Below, piece after piece: positions 10,105 to 20,770 of a stretch of DNA of 64,000 nt. The notes under the pieces are model-generated. The model worked only from the letters and a program-made list of their open reading frames with translations. It did no database searches and had not been told where the DNA came from. The position numbers were made by a program, and so were the translations under genes. Within the stretch, counting starts at the first letter, position 1, and every line of letters starts with the position of its first letter. Origin of the DNA: Neoechinorhynchus agilis (lineage: Eukaryota; Acanthocephala); NCBI GenBank assembly GCA_051530055.1, contig CM121343.1:1116001-1180000 (forward strand), in the 5' to 3' direction.

Positions 10105-10600
10105 CTATTTTTCGTTGGATAAAAATCTCAAATTAAGGCAGTGGCATATAAGACAAAAGGAAAATCCCTCAATGCTGGCATAGGTTCTGCAAGAGCTGAC
10201 CCACCAACTGGTGTGGTTTATAGCATACCGTGTGAAGATTGTGCCAGATCCTAAATAGGACAAACTAACAGTCTCTGCCGCAGAATCTATGAACATAGGT
10301 ATGCACTGAGGAAAAATGATGCGAACTCAGCGATAGTCAATCATGTTGATGCAACGGGACACTCAATCAACTTTGACAATGTCAATGTTTTATTCCGTAG
10401 CGACAATCGATATGTTCGTGTTATCGCTGAGTCGATTTTTATTAAACAATATGATACAATGGAAGGCAATAAGGCGGACTATGTACGCAAAATGAGTATT
10501 GCAATCACTTAAAAAACTTTACTACCCCTTTTAGACATCCTGGAGAAGACTCACAAGTGAGTCGAAATATTGACCCTTTTAATTTGAATAATTTAATAAA
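10105..10600 (+). mobile_element. 5'-truncated PLE: GIY-YIG domain and 3' end (duplicate 1)
   Basis: The plus-strand frame from 10134 reads GVVYSIPCEDCARS, then (after a stop) IGQTNSLCRRIYEH, the GIY-YIG endonuclease core of Penelope-like elements. It goes on with HVDATGHSINFDNV, FRSDNRYVRVIAES and MEGNKADYVRKM, the usual C-terminal part. After the stop comes the PLE terminal signature at 10550-10581: a GACTCA/TGAGTC stem followed by GAAATATT. The RT domain is absent. Copies lie at 30124-30619 and 35852-36310. Confidence 0.75.
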
Positions 10601-11470
10601 TTTCGCCAAATCGGGGAAAAACACGTATCCTTCGATTTTCACAATCACTTAAAGATTTATGGCGAATCTTCCCTGGATTTAATCAACAGTATGGAGAGAT
10701 TAGGGCTTAAAAACATGCGACAAAATATGGCGATCGATTTCCTGTCTGAATGTATGTGTTATGGCGGAGAAGCCGCATATTTTGAGATTTTACAGTCACG
10801 GCCGGCTGAAATATTGTAGCTATGATGGTGGTCAACGTTTTTCTAGACGTCAGTCAAAAGCGACTCATTAAAATTCACAACAGTTTAACCCCCTTTAGGA
10901 TAAATGATGTTCGTTCCGACGTTTAGGATCATTTATTCTTAGTAAATATCCACGACATAATCATCATAATTTGCTCGAAGATGACATGAGCGATTTAATT
11001 GGTAACCAAAAACAACATTTTAGGGATTGAGATCGCATGGATGCTTTGCCGTTCATTTATTTTACTGTTTCGATATGCATATTCTGTAAAAAGCGAAAAG
11101 GGTAGTAAACTACTTCGCAGGCTAAATTTTCCCCCCTAATTTAATTTTTATCCGAAGTTCAAGTGAGAGCTGGGAGATTCCGACAATTCGCGATTATTTT
11201 CATTAACCTTGTCGATCGAGCCGTTAAAGCAATGGATCGCGAATGGAAGGTGGGCCAATACAAGCAATCGCGCTGAAACACTGCTCAAAACGAGGACACA
11301 CATGGAGTTGCATGAACTGCAATAATATTTTCAAAACAATGTCAACAATAAACAATTGATTATAAAAACAGCTGAGATCCATGTTTGAGGTCCGTGTTAA
11401 TTTAAGGGTCCACTCGCGAACCCTTTGAATCGAGACTACAATTTCAAACTCATCTTACTTCGTTCATGGT
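10600..11470. other. Spacer without a recognisable gene
   Basis: Between the PLE end and the kinase remnant I see no ORF over 60 codons with recognisable content and no RNA gene. The stretch is shared with copies 2 and 3. Copy 3 has about 95 bp that copies 1 and 2 lack, near the position equivalent to 10795. Confidence 0.4.
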
Positions 11471-11474
11471 TCAA

Positions 11475-11770
11475 ATTACGATCGAGAATATCAAGCGAGC
11501 GTAAGCTCTCGGTCACGACAATAAAGTTTATATCCAGGGAGACTTAATTGGCGAGGGCAGTTTCGGGCAAATCCTCAAATGCTAACAGAAGGGTTTCAGC
11601 CGCAAACTTGCAGTTAAGATCCTAAAGAACGCGATTGGAAACATCGATAAAGATGACAATGAAGTTGCAATGTTTAAGGCAATAAAAGAGACCGAGGGAG
11701 AACGAGCTAATATCACAGTTTCTCTTGAAATGTTCAACTACTGTGGTCATCGGTGCATGATTCTTGAGCA
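11475..11770 (+). pseudogene. DYRK-like protein kinase fragment (duplicate 1)
   Basis: The frame from 11511 reads KVYIQGDLIGEGSFGQILKC, a textbook glycine-rich loop (G-E-G-S-F-G). After one in-frame stop it continues with KLAVKILKNAIGN (the ATP-anchoring VAVK lysine) and then ANITVSLEMFNYCGHRCMIL, which resembles the DYRK/HIPK pattern before the hinge (F-x-x-x-x-H-x-C-I-x-x-E). Only the N-lobe remains. The frame 5' of the loop shifts (YDREYQAS reads in another frame), so this is a pseudogene. At 11770 this copy departs from copy 3, which keeps the hinge. Confidence 0.65.
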
Positions 11771-11808
11771 AGTAATCGATCGGTGACGTGCGTGTGTGGT
11801 GCGTGTGA

Positions 11809-12371
11809 GTGTCCATTGGTGTGCGTGATACGCGTAGCCGAGTTGGTTTTTGGCAACAAAAACGTTATCAGTTAATGGCGACTTCGATATCATCCGAGAC
11901 CCCGGTAGCAGTGGCAAAAACTGAAAAGGAGATCGAGTCTCACTTCTCTGATCCAGGGCACGAAACACTGTCGGTGTTCCACTACTCACGCAATAGCTGT
12001 CGTTTTTGTTGAGGGAAGATTCACCCGCAATGCAGACCATTAATCGGAAAACGACGTTTCCAATGATTTCAAAATATTTCTTTTTAGGTTGATTATTAGA
12101 ATCAACTCAATATAAAGAAAATAACTCATAAACTAACAGAATGCCCGTATTAATAATAAAATATTACTCACGTGCATTGCGACGCTTCCGTTCGTATTCG
12201 GTGCGATGGCAAATCGAATCAACCATCAGCCTCAAAGCCGCTCGATTCATCGGAGAACAAAAAAGAGCGGTGCAAGGAACAAGCGAACAAAAATATAAAA
12301 CGGACGGCGATTTTGACGGTACAAAAAAACGACAGAATTCTAATCTGTCTAAGATTTTGGCGCGCGCTTAA
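11809..12371 (+). CDS. Small unidentified gene, possibly two exons (duplicate 1)
   Basis: Frame 1 (11809-12012) includes MATSISSETPVAVAKTEK and ends in FHYSRNSCRFC. Sequence after it reads KTTFPMISKYFF, then a candidate intron (GT at 12089, CTAAC branch-like box, AACAG before 12140), then an ORF 12141-12371 with RFRSYSVRWQIE and ARFIGEQKRAVQGTSEQ. The same pair of blocks appears fused, without the candidate intron, at 17196-17414 and 20029-20247 (NTFPIIFKELF then APRCLHRFAVQ and AQFISEQNRTMRGTYEQR). Conservation at protein level across these diverged copies suggests it was once coding. I do not recognise the family; it may belong to a retroelement. Confidence 0.4.
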
Positions 12372-12402
12372 ATATTTGTCGTAATTTTTTAATAGAAAAT
12401 AA

Positions 12403-12470
12403 TTAATTTGTAAAAAGTAGCCATGTAGTCTGCTTGCTCAAAGTATTTCTAGTGGTAGTCTTGCGTGGAT
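12403..12470 (+). repeat. ~68-bp dispersed repeat
   Basis: The block starting 'aattaatttgtaaaaagtag' and running through 'catgtagtctgcttgctc' recurs at 13283-13350 with about three changes and in duplicate 2 (32422-32489). The 'atgtagtctgcttgctcgaa' part recurs near 17536 and 20369. It is probably the terminal part of the small element that carries the preceding ORF. Confidence 0.6.
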
Positions 12471-12680
12471 GCGACAAGTGTCGGCTATCGCCAAGGCTCA
12501 TGCCTAAATTAATATCATTTGCCCAATGTTTGTAGACCTAAATTGATAATTGGGTCATTTTCCATTTCTGCCTCAGTCCGAAGTGTCGTCCTCTACTCGT
12601 GAGTGGTTCGGGCAGATTAAGGTTTCCGCAATAAGTTGAGCTTCGAAAGGGTGAGACTTAACTTGAATTAATCGTTCGAT

Positions 12681-13088
12681 GTGATATGGTCGAATTTCTT
12701 CGTGCCTCGGATTTGGGCAATATTGGGTTCCTCTGACCGTTATGAGTGTAACAATGTGAATGGATATATGAACGAAGCTCTGCCTAAGACTAAGAATTCA
12801 TTAGCATTGTGGATGAGCGATCAAAAGTTGTATAATCTACTACTTTCCGGTCCTCGCGAATTTATGTATGTCGCTCCGAAATATAGTATGAGCTTTTTCA
12901 AAACTCGCCATATCGTACGCTCTGACGATTCTCCAAACGCTCAATCTGTCAAATGCGAATTGATTTGGAAAGGATCCGAAGTGTTATTAAAAGATCATTC
13001 AATTTTAGTCAATCCCTTTCTTGTCCGGCTTATTTATTTAGGCATAAAGCCAAACCAATTACATCAGAGAAGTGATATAACCACATAG
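12681..13088 (+). CDS. Hypothetical 135-residue ORF spanning the duplication edge
   Basis: MIWSNFFVPRIWAILGSS, then LLLSGPREFMYVAPKYSMSF and CELIWKGSEVLLK. The last ~30 codons lie outside the duplicated segment, and duplicate 2 (32700-33056) has a different C-terminus, so the true end is unknown. No domain recognised. Confidence 0.3.
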   Translation: MIWSNFFVPRIWAILGSSDRYECNNVNGYMNEALPKTKNSLALWMSDQKLYNLLLSGPREFMYVAPKYSMSFFKTRHIVRSDDSPNAQSVKCELIWKGSEVLLKDHSILVNPFLVRLIYLGIKPNQLHQRSDITT

Positions 13089-13104
13089 TCTCTAATGCAC
13101 GGTT

Positions 13105-13278
13105 AAGAGTTTGTACATTCCTCCGGATCCTCAGATACCTCCAGGAGGCGGGACTCATCAGTGAGTTTCCTCCCTTCAGCGGTATTTCGTCCCGTTTGGC
13201 TGTGCGTCATTGGTGGTAACGGATTCGAACCACTTGACCCCTAATCGGGATCACGGGCATTAGTCCACTTGACCACCT
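13105..13278 (-). mobile_element. tRNA-derived SINE with hammerhead-like core
   Basis: On the minus strand from 13276 the sequence starts GGTGGTCAAGTGGACTAATG (box A-like) and reaches GGTTCGAATCC (box B) about 45 bases later, then TTACCACC, which pairs with the first bases as an acceptor stem would. The anticodon loop is degenerate, so this is a SINE head and not a tRNA gene. Downstream lies GGGACGAAATACC and, ~20 bases on, CACTGATGAGTCCC: GAAA and CTGATGA boxes whose outer flanks are complementary (CGGGAC/GTCCCG), as in hammerhead helix II. A second copy is at 53215-53445 and a tail piece is at 7683-7730. Confidence 0.6.
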
Positions 13279-13349
13279 CGAAATTAATTTGTAAAAAGTA
13301 GCCATGTAGTCTGCTTAATCAAAGTATTTCCAGTGGTAGTCTTGCGTGG

Positions 13350-13735
13350 ATGCGAGCTCAATTCTCAAAGCACAATTTCCGTCTGATTGGTACAGTGTTC
13401 AATAAAGGTCGCGCCGTCGACCCAAATTACACAGGTTTTGGATTTCGATCGATGATACACGAAATTGTCAATTCGCGTCCCAAAGCATTCAACAAAAAGT
13501 ACAACAGCATGTTTTCGTAGCCTAGTGTCGTTAACGATGTTGTTCCTCCTGCCATTCAGAAGCCTCTCGATCCCATGGTTGGCCTTGAGTGTACGGGGGA
13601 AAGCGGCGTTCGACCGCCCAATACATTAAGAATATCGATTTCTTCGGACAAACTAAAGGAGCTAGTTAGTCATCAATCACCGGACAACCCGAACAAACAC
13701 AAATACATAAAACTTCCTATTAAAAAATGTCCTAA
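13350..13735 (+). mobile_element. LINE fragment (ORF1 N-terminal region)
   Basis: From 13354 one frame reads FRLIGTVFNKGRAVDPNYT and goes on to PSVVNDVVPPAIQKPLDPMV and RIPISSDKLKEL. The stretch 13517-13735 matches 47325-47535, the 5' part of the decayed LINE, at over 95% by eye. The LIGTV-NKG-A-DPNYT block also occurs near 51350, at the far end of that same element. The fragment ends in 'cctattaaaaaatgtcc', where the minisatellite starts. Confidence 0.65.
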
Positions 13736-14090
13736 TTAGGGGTCCATTTGTTTTGGTTCTTTAGAATTTGGTCCAAATGAGAGGCCCATTTGTTTTGATT
13801 CTTTAAAATTTGGTCCTAATGAGGGACCCATTTGTTTTGGTTCCTTGGAATTTGGTCCAAATGAGGGGCCCATTTGTTTTCGTCATTTAAAATTTGGTCC
13901 TAATGAGAGGCCTATTTGTTTTGATTCTTTAGAATTTGATCCAAATGAGAGGCCCATTTGTTTTCGTCATTTAAAATTTGGTCCTAATGAGAGGCCTATT
14001 TGTTTTCGTTATTTAAAATTTGGTCCAAATGAGGGGCCCATTTGTTTTGGTTCTTTAGAATTTGGTCCTAATGAGGGTCCGGCCCAATGA
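13736..14090 (+). repeat. 42-bp minisatellite, about 8 units, open frame
   Basis: Head-to-tail units of 42 bp built on 'tttggtcc-aatgag-ggcccatttgtttt'. Because 42 is a multiple of three the array stays open on the plus strand after the first unit and encodes a 14-residue repeat of the form FGPNERPICFxSLE (ORF 13845-14090; the open frame reaches further upstream). Units differ at a few positions, mostly G/R and the two residues after ICF. The array begins exactly where the LINE ORF1 sequence shared with 47.5 kb stops. I see no evidence that it is translated. Confidence 0.85.
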
Positions 14091-15360
14091 ACCGGTGATT
14101 TGACTGTATTCGAGGCTGCTTCCAAATCACAAAGTACGGTGAGTCAATCTCACATATCCTCTTTCATATCGCGCCGTTTCTCGACGCCAAAACACCATCA
14201 AACATTACTTAAAATGTATTTTAATTATATATGTGCAAATATGTTCGAAGGATAAAACAGTTGAATTATTCAACACAAATATTTTCCGGATCACAAGCAA
14301 CCGTTAATTTTTTAATGGGATACATGCAATGTCTTTAAACCTTTAAAAAATTTAATACAACGTTCGAGCCCTGCTTCTTTGTTCATTAATAAAACGCATT
14401 AAGCTACAAGCGTCTGCTCGTTGGATTGCAATATTCTGGCGGATAAACGCAGCCGATCGAAGCTCCTTGAGGATAATCTTCATTCCATAAATCTCCACTC
14501 CAGAGGAGAAAAAGTATCTACGGGCAGATCTGGAGGAAAAATGTTACTTAATGGACACGATTTGTCCGGACTAATCGTTCAACTCCAACATTGCGATGAA
14601 AAGTCTTTTCAAAATGATCAGTGAAACGATGGTCTGTCCTGATTGCTCTCGGAATAAAAAAAATACCTTTTGTTATATTGATCAATGATTTTCCTTGAAA
14701 CACCTTTAGATTCGCTAGTATTAAGCACTGAATTTACTACAGCTACAATCTGCAATGACTCTTGAACAAAGTAAAGACTTTAAATATTTGGACGACATAA
14801 ATGTTGTAAAACTTCGTTCGATTAATCGACGATCGGATAAACGATTAATTTTTGATGCGAATATAGAACTACATGATACGATCGTGATTAGCACTAATCG
14901 ACAATGGCTTATCGGCCTAAAACTTCCCAAATTCAAAAAAAGTGAACGAGTGAACGCGGCAAAAAAAACCTAACGACCAGAGTGAATTTTAATTGTAAAT
15001 AAGAGAATAGCAGCCATGTCTAGCAAATTCCAAACCAACATAAAACTGTCCATCGAAAATGATCTGCCAAAGCCAAGTGAAAATTTGTTTTCACGTAGAA
15101 AAAGTTTCTTTCCGAATTTCGCGTACAAAGGACACTTTTCCCTTCTTAAACCGTCACTGAGTCGAAAATATAAAAAAAAACGGTATCATTAAAATCAATG
15201 AACAATATCCACCGCTATTTCTTAGGAATGCTCTTGCTGATTTCTTTACTGAGCAATTAATCACAAATTGTAATTTAGTCGAGATATTGGGGTAAGTTAA
15301 TAAAACTCAAACGTAACACTAAAAACTCGCAAAGATCATATTCTGAACCCGCCGGACAAA
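14091..15360. other. AT-rich stretch with short ORFs only
   Basis: Short plus-strand frames at 14421-14624 and 14755-14973 (the latter Lys/Arg-rich with RSINRRSDKRLIFDANIE) and from about 15016 (MSSKFQTNIKLSIENDLPKP) are not recognisable. Imperfect 'aatcgacgatcggataaacg' and 'aatcgacaatggcttatcgg' blocks recur inside 14820-14920. No RNA gene or repeat family was identified. Confidence 0.3.
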
Positions 15361-15364
15361 GTTT

Positions 15365-15945
15365 ATGACTTGATGTAATTATATAAAAAGGACAACAATT
15401 CATATGCAACATACATGCAAATGCCTAAGAAGTCAAAGATAGCGCCGCAAATAAGCATAATCAAAACAACTGGTGCGTATAATGTTCTAAATGCGAAAGA
15501 TATATACGTAGCATACCGCATTGCATAAAAAACAACGCATGGATATATTTACGCTTGTGCAATTAAATAAATAAACAATTACCGCTTAGATAAAATGATC
15601 AAAAAGCGTGCCCCTTTGCATCTACAAAACAATAACAAATTTTATGATTTGAGGTCATCATGAGAAAAGGACAACAATTCGTAAAAAACATATATAGAAA
15701 TACATAAGAAGTAACAGATAGCGCCGTATATAAGCATAATCAAAACAACTGGTGTGTATAATGTTCTAAATGCGAAAAATATATACGCAGCATGCCGTAT
15801 TCGATAAAAACAGATACGCATGGGTATGCTAATGTGTATTCATATAAGTAAACAAACAAGTACCGCTTAGATAAAGTGATCCAAAAGCGTTCGCCTTTAC
15901 ATAGATCAAATAAAAACAAAAGTGATGATTTCATGTCATCTCCGA
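15365..15945 (+). repeat. Two-unit tandem repeat, ~278 bp
   Basis: 'aaaaggacaacaattc' occurs at about 15387 and 15665, followed in both by 'agcataatcaaaacaactgg', then 'gtataatgttctaaatgcga' and later 'taccgcttagataaa'. Identity is roughly 80%. No coding content recognised. Confidence 0.75.
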
Positions 15946-16047
15946 TACCCGCTGATGGAAATGAGCTCATTCTTAAAACGAGTAGACAAAGACAGACCCG
16001 GTGCTTTCAGGTCCTGTTTGTGTCAACACGAGACCCTTCTCCATCCT

Positions 16048-17846
16048 ATTAACGAGGGTCCAAAAGTGATTGCTGCCATGATATACCGACAAGACGGAGT
16101 ACTTCGCAGGCTCAAATGGACCCTCTTGACAAAGTTCTTCGATGCCGTGGAATTGGTCTAAAACTATAGGCTCCAAACCGTCGACGGAAAACCCATCAAA
16201 CGTGATCTCACCCTTCTTGACCGTCGGACAAATGTAGTCAATGTCATTGATATAGCAGTGTTACTATGAAACTCACAAAGACCGAGGCGAAGAAATGATG
16301 GCACATAAAGAGGATTAGTATAGAGAAATAATTCTTGAAGTGGCAAAATGTTTTAAAACAAAGACCCACCAGCACGGGTCATTCTAAATTTTTTAACGAA
16401 AAGATTGCGGACGCGCAAGAGGAGAAAGCAATAATCGATGTGAATCATTAAATTTTCAACAACCGGTGTCACGCAGGAGTGATGAGTTCGAAGAACGTGT
16501 TGCTTGCGATATGTGCAATCCAACGATCTATGGCTTGGGTTTCTGCAGTGCAATTGTCGACCGCTTAAAGAGGATCATCGATTATCGTGATTAAATGCGG
16601 CTCGTGTCATAAAAAATATACCGATGTCGTATCTGCACACAGCCATGTGAACCAATGTCAGGAAAAAGATGTACTAAAGAAAACGCAAACAATAGCAGAG
16701 CCGCAGTGTATCACTGCGTCCTCAAATGCTATATCAATAATACCCCGTCTGCCGTATGATTGAAGACCTCACGTTTTGCACAAAGCAAGCTCAACGCAAG
16801 CGATCGACCTATTGAATGACTACGGAATTAGCTTTACCTACTTTCGTAGGTGTCAGGGAAGTGCCGAGCCAGTTCTTGTCTATGAATCACGCAACACAGT
16901 CAAAAAGCAGGTGAAGGGGCATCTATTTTATCCGGTCGACTGTGCTTGCGGTAATCGAGGCGTATGAGAGCGTGGATGAGCTAAGCAACAATAATCTCCA
17001 TCCAAGATACAGAAGTTTTGAGATTTACAGAGATACCCACCGTCGATCGGAAGACTCCAGTACAAAGCAGCGTCAAAAAGCAGGTGTGAAGGGGCATCTA
17101 TTTTAACCGGTCGACTGTGCTTGCGGTAATCGAGGCGTATGAGAGCGTGGTGGATGAGCTAAGCAACAATAATCTCCACCCATGATACAGAAGTTTTGAG
17201 ATTTAGAGAGATATTCATCGTCGATGGGAAGGCTCCATTGATAAAGCAAAATACGTTTCCAATAATTTTCAAAGAATTATTCATGTTCATTGAGGCCCCA
17301 AGATGCCTCCATAGGTTCGCGGTGCAAAGTCTAAAAGAAACCTTCAGCTCCAAAATCGCTCAATTCATCAGCGAACAAAATAGAACGATGCGCGGAACGT
17401 ACGAGCAGCGATAGGAAACAGACGGCGATTTGCAATGTACAAAAAACGGAAGAATTCTTATCCGTTCAATTATTTGGCGCGCGTTTAAATTTTTATCATC
17501 GTTTTTTATCGACAAAATTTGTGAAAATTAGTAATGTAGTCTGCTTGCTCGAAGTCTATAAATTAACATGAATTTTATTCGGTTTTTATGATATTCTATG
17601 AAAAATGTTCATTATTGAATTGAAGCGCAGTTTTTAGTTTTTTTGGATGGAAATTTATAATCGATTTTAAAGCTATCCGCATATAAAAAATGTTTTTTCA
17701 ATGAGATAGGCCGATTGGTGGAAAAGAACTTAGTTTCAAAAAATTTGCAAACTAACTTTGCAGCGGAGGATGACAAACGGCAACCTTATCTTATAAAGGT
17801 TCAGTCTTCTAGCGTCAAAAAGGCTGACCTTTTGCGTTCTATATAT
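16048..17846 (+). repeat. 1.8-kb tandem duplication, unit A (decayed retroelement)
   Basis: Unit A matches unit B (18870-20665) from 'gtccaaaagtgattgctgcc' to 'gtcaaaaaggctga' at roughly 90-95%. Broken plus-strand frames give a LINE-type RT C-terminus (an NV-VIDIAV stretch, then ETHKDRGEE, like the 'vidvav' motif followed by a K-Y block in R2/NeSL-related RTs). They then give a Cys/His cluster (CDxCNPTIYG in B; GSCHKKYTDVV...HVNQC here). A ~105-bp internal block is repeated (about 16880-16990 and 17055-17170). The 3' part is the small ORF family described at 12141-12371. Unit A is more broken than B. Confidence 0.65.
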
Positions 17847-17919
17847 CGTAATTTCCTGCGCAAACTGTCTTAGCAGTTCTTGACAGCGTTCTTCGCTTAC
17901 CGACCGATAAGCTAGCTGA

Positions 17920-18660
17920 GAATTCGTTGTGTGGTCTCGGTCGGTCTTTTTTGAGGTCTTTCTTTACACAATGCAGCCGAACGTTGACCTCTCGGATTCT
18001 GCCGTGCCGACTGTGACGTCATCAATTGAGTTGGATTACCCTGTGCCCATAACACGACAACCGGACGACGTCGAGTTGAATGATGATGATGACGCAATGG
18101 CTTTACAACGACAGGCCGCGTTATCAAACCTCCAGGCCACCTCTTCTCCGAAAGGTTTTTGTTCGGAATGCGGTGGTTGTTTTTGCCTTAACAAATCCTT
18201 GTTAGTACGGATACACGGTCCCTTCAGATCCCGCTGTTCTGGTTCCTCCCGCCCCCAAGATCTGTCATCCCGAACCCACTACCTCCTCGGAATGTCCCAG
18301 CGCCTCAGGTCATTCCCACGAAATTCCCTGATATCTTGCGCGCTCTGCGCAGTAACATCCTGAAACGGATCCCAAAGGGCGCTCGGTATCAGATGACGAA
18401 GTCATTTAGTGCTTTGCTAAGGGATTGCTTAGAAAACGGGTCTGACATTGCATGGACACGTCTCTTCGCTTTTCCCAGGCTGGTTCTTAGCGCTGGTGAC
18501 CGTTCGGAGGGGTTGTTGGTCAGTTCAATCAAAGAAAGAATCGCCTCCTTCGATCAACTCTTTTCGGGCGCAATTCGAGCTGCCGATCGCGGACATACAG
18601 AACAACCTATACACAGTAATTTTTCGGCTAGGGCATCGATTTCTTCTTCAATCTGAGATT
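17920..18660 (+). mobile_element. R2-like LINE 5' fragment with C2H2-type finger
   Basis: ORF 17929-18363 contains an acidic N-terminal region (MQPNVDLSDSAVPTVTSS, then DDVELNDDDDAM) and CSECGGCFCLNKSLLVRIH, a C2H2-like finger. The following frame (18336-18656) gives LKRIPKGARYQMTKSFSALL and AWTRLFAFPRLVLSAGD, the conserved block between finger and RT in the same family of elements. The RT itself is missing. Two frames and no RT mean a dead fragment. The likely start is MQPN at 17971. Confidence 0.55.
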
Positions 18661-18869
18661 TTAGTTCGTTTGATTCGATTGCTGCCGTGGCGACATCCGG
18701 GGAGCTGTTCGCATCCTTTCCTCCTCTAAAGTTTTTACCCAGGTTAACGAGGAAACTCTCAAAACCCTGAATCAAAAACATCCTCCATCGGAACCACCGA
18801 AAATCCCGACTTGCCTCGCGGCTGCCTCGAAGTCTCCCTGCTCTGTAAAGGAACTCAATTCAGCGATAT

Positions 18870-20665
18870 CCTAACGAGTGTCCAAAAGTGATTGCTGCCA
18901 TGATATACCGATAAGACGGAGTACTTCGCAGACTCAGATGGTCCCTCTTGACAAAGTTTTTCGGTGCCGTGGAATTGGTCGAAAACTATAGGCTCCAAAC
19001 CGTCGACGGAAAACCCCTCAAACGTGATCTTACCCTTCTTGACCGTCGGACAAATGAAGTCAAGGTCATTGATATAGCAGTGTTATTATGAAACTCACAA
19101 AGACCGGGGCGAAGAAGTGATGGCACATAAAGAGGATAAGTATAGAGCAATAACTCCTGCAGTGGCAAAATATGTAAAAGCAAAGACCCACCAGCACTGG
19201 TCATTTGAAATTTTTAAACGAAAAGACTGCGGACGCGCAAGAGGAGAAAGCAATAATCGATGTGAATCATTAAATTTGCAACAACCGCTGTCACGCAAGA
19301 GTGGTGAGATCGATGAACGTGTTGCTTGCGATATATGCAATCCAACGATCTATGGCTTGGATTTCTGCAGTGCAATTGTCGACCGCTTAAAGATGGACCA
19401 CCAATCGTCGATTATCGCGGTTAAATACGGCCCGTGTCATAAAAAATATAACGATGTGGTATATGCACGCAGCCATGTTAACCAATGTCGGGAAAAAGAT
19501 GTATTAAAGAAAACGCAACCAATGGCAGAGCCGCAGTGTATCACTGCATCCTCAAATGCTATATCAATAATCCCCCGTCTGCCGTATGATTGAAGACCTT
19601 ACGTTTTGTACAATACAAACTCAACGCAGGCGATCGACCTATTGAATGACTACGGAATTAGCTTTACCTACTTTCGTAGGTGTGTCAGGGAAGTGCAGAG
19701 CCAGTTCTTGTCTATGAATCATGCGGCACAGTATAAAAGCAGGTGAAGGGGCATCTATTTTATCCGGTCGACTGTGCTTTGTAATCGAGGCGTATGAGAG
19801 CGTGGTGGATGAGCTAAGCAACAATAATCTCCATCCAAGATACAGAAGTTTTGAGATTTACAGAGATACCCACCGTCGATCGGAAGGCTCCAGTACAAAG
19901 CAGCGTCAAAAAGCAGGTGTGAAGGGGCATCTTATTTTATCCGGTCGACTGCGCTTGCGGTAATCGAGGCGTATGAGAGCGTGGTGATGAGCTAAGCAAC
20001 AATAATCTCCATCCAAGATACAGAAGTTTTGAGATTTAGAGAGATATTCATCGTCGATGGGAAGGCTCTATTGATAAAGCAAAATACGTTTCCAATAATT
20101 TTCAAAGAATTACTCATGTTCATTGAGGCCCCAAGATGCCTCCATAGGTTCGCGGTGCAAAGTCTAAAAGAAACGTTCAGCTCCAAAATCGCTCAATTCA
20201 TCAGCGAACAAAATAGAACGATGCGCGGAACGTACGAGCAGCGATAGGAAACAGACGGCGATTTGCAATGTACAAAAAACGGAAGAATTCTTATCCGTTC
20301 AATTATTTGTGCGCGCGTTTAAATTTTTATCATCGTTTTTTTATCGAGATAATTTGTGAAAATTATTAATGTAGTCTGCTTGCTCGAAGTCTATAAATTA
20401 ACATGAATTTTATTCGGTTTTTATGATATTCTATTAAAAATGTTCATTATTGAATTAACGCGCAGTTTTTAGTTTTTTTGGATGAAAATTTATAATCGAT
20501 TTGTAAAGCTATCCGCATATAAAAAATGTTTTTTCAATGAGATAGGCCGATTGGTGGAAAAGAACTTAGTTTCAAAAAATTTGCAAACTAACTTTGCAGC
20601 GGAGGATGACAAACGGCAACCTTATCTTATAAAGGTTCAGTCTTCTAGCGTCAAAAAGGCTGAGC
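18870..20665 (+). repeat. 1.8-kb tandem duplication, unit B
   Basis: Less decayed partner of 16048-17846. The ORF 19117-19593 (158 codons) reads HKEDKYRAITPAVAKYVKAK, then CDICNPTIYGLDFC and YGPCHKKYNDVVYARSHVNQ, a Cys/His-rich tail after an RT-like 'VIDIAV' block at about 19055. It also carries the ~105-bp internal duplication (19735-19860 and 19905-20020) and the small ORF 20029-20247. Its right end continues into 'gtggtctcggtcggtct', which in A occurs ~90 bp later (17932), so B has a short deletion at that joint. Confidence 0.65.
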
Positions 20666-20689
20666 TTTTGTACTGTGGTCTCGGTCGGT

Positions 20690-20770
20690 CTTACTGACAA
20701 TCACTGAAGAAGACCAAAGCATTGGTCGAAAATTCTGATTAATATATTCATAATTTTTTCCTTCAGTTCA
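20690..20770 (+). mobile_element. PLE 3' terminal piece
   Basis: CTGAAGAAG followed by a GACCAA/TTGGTC stem with AGCA loop, GAAAATTCTG, then 'attaatatattcataatttt'. Near-identical to 34471-34560 (plus) and 51436-51519 (minus). This is the PLE terminal signature lying at the edge of the inverted LINE cassette. Confidence 0.65.

Larger units (their letters stand above)
8949..12993 (+). repeat. 4.05-kb duplicated segment, copy 1
   Basis: The sequence from 'ctgataaatacc' (about 8950) to 'gtgttattaaaaga' (12993) recurs at 28968-33012 at a constant offset of 20,019 bp. I saw only a handful of single-base differences over 4 kb. Such identity with no indel means a very recent duplication or an assembly artefact. 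The contents in order are an unidentified 157-codon ORF, a PLE 3' end with a GIY-YIG piece, ~850 bp of spacer, a DYRK-like kinase remnant, and a small possibly spliced ORF. Part of it (10132-11770) is present again, more diverged and interrupted, at 35852-40577. Confidence 0.9.

Noticed and set aside
13210-13278. A functional tRNA gene on the minus strand
   Set aside because: Box A/B and an acceptor-like stem are present, but the anticodon loop lacks U33 and the sequence continues into a repeated tail shared with 53.2-53.4 kb, so it is a SINE head.
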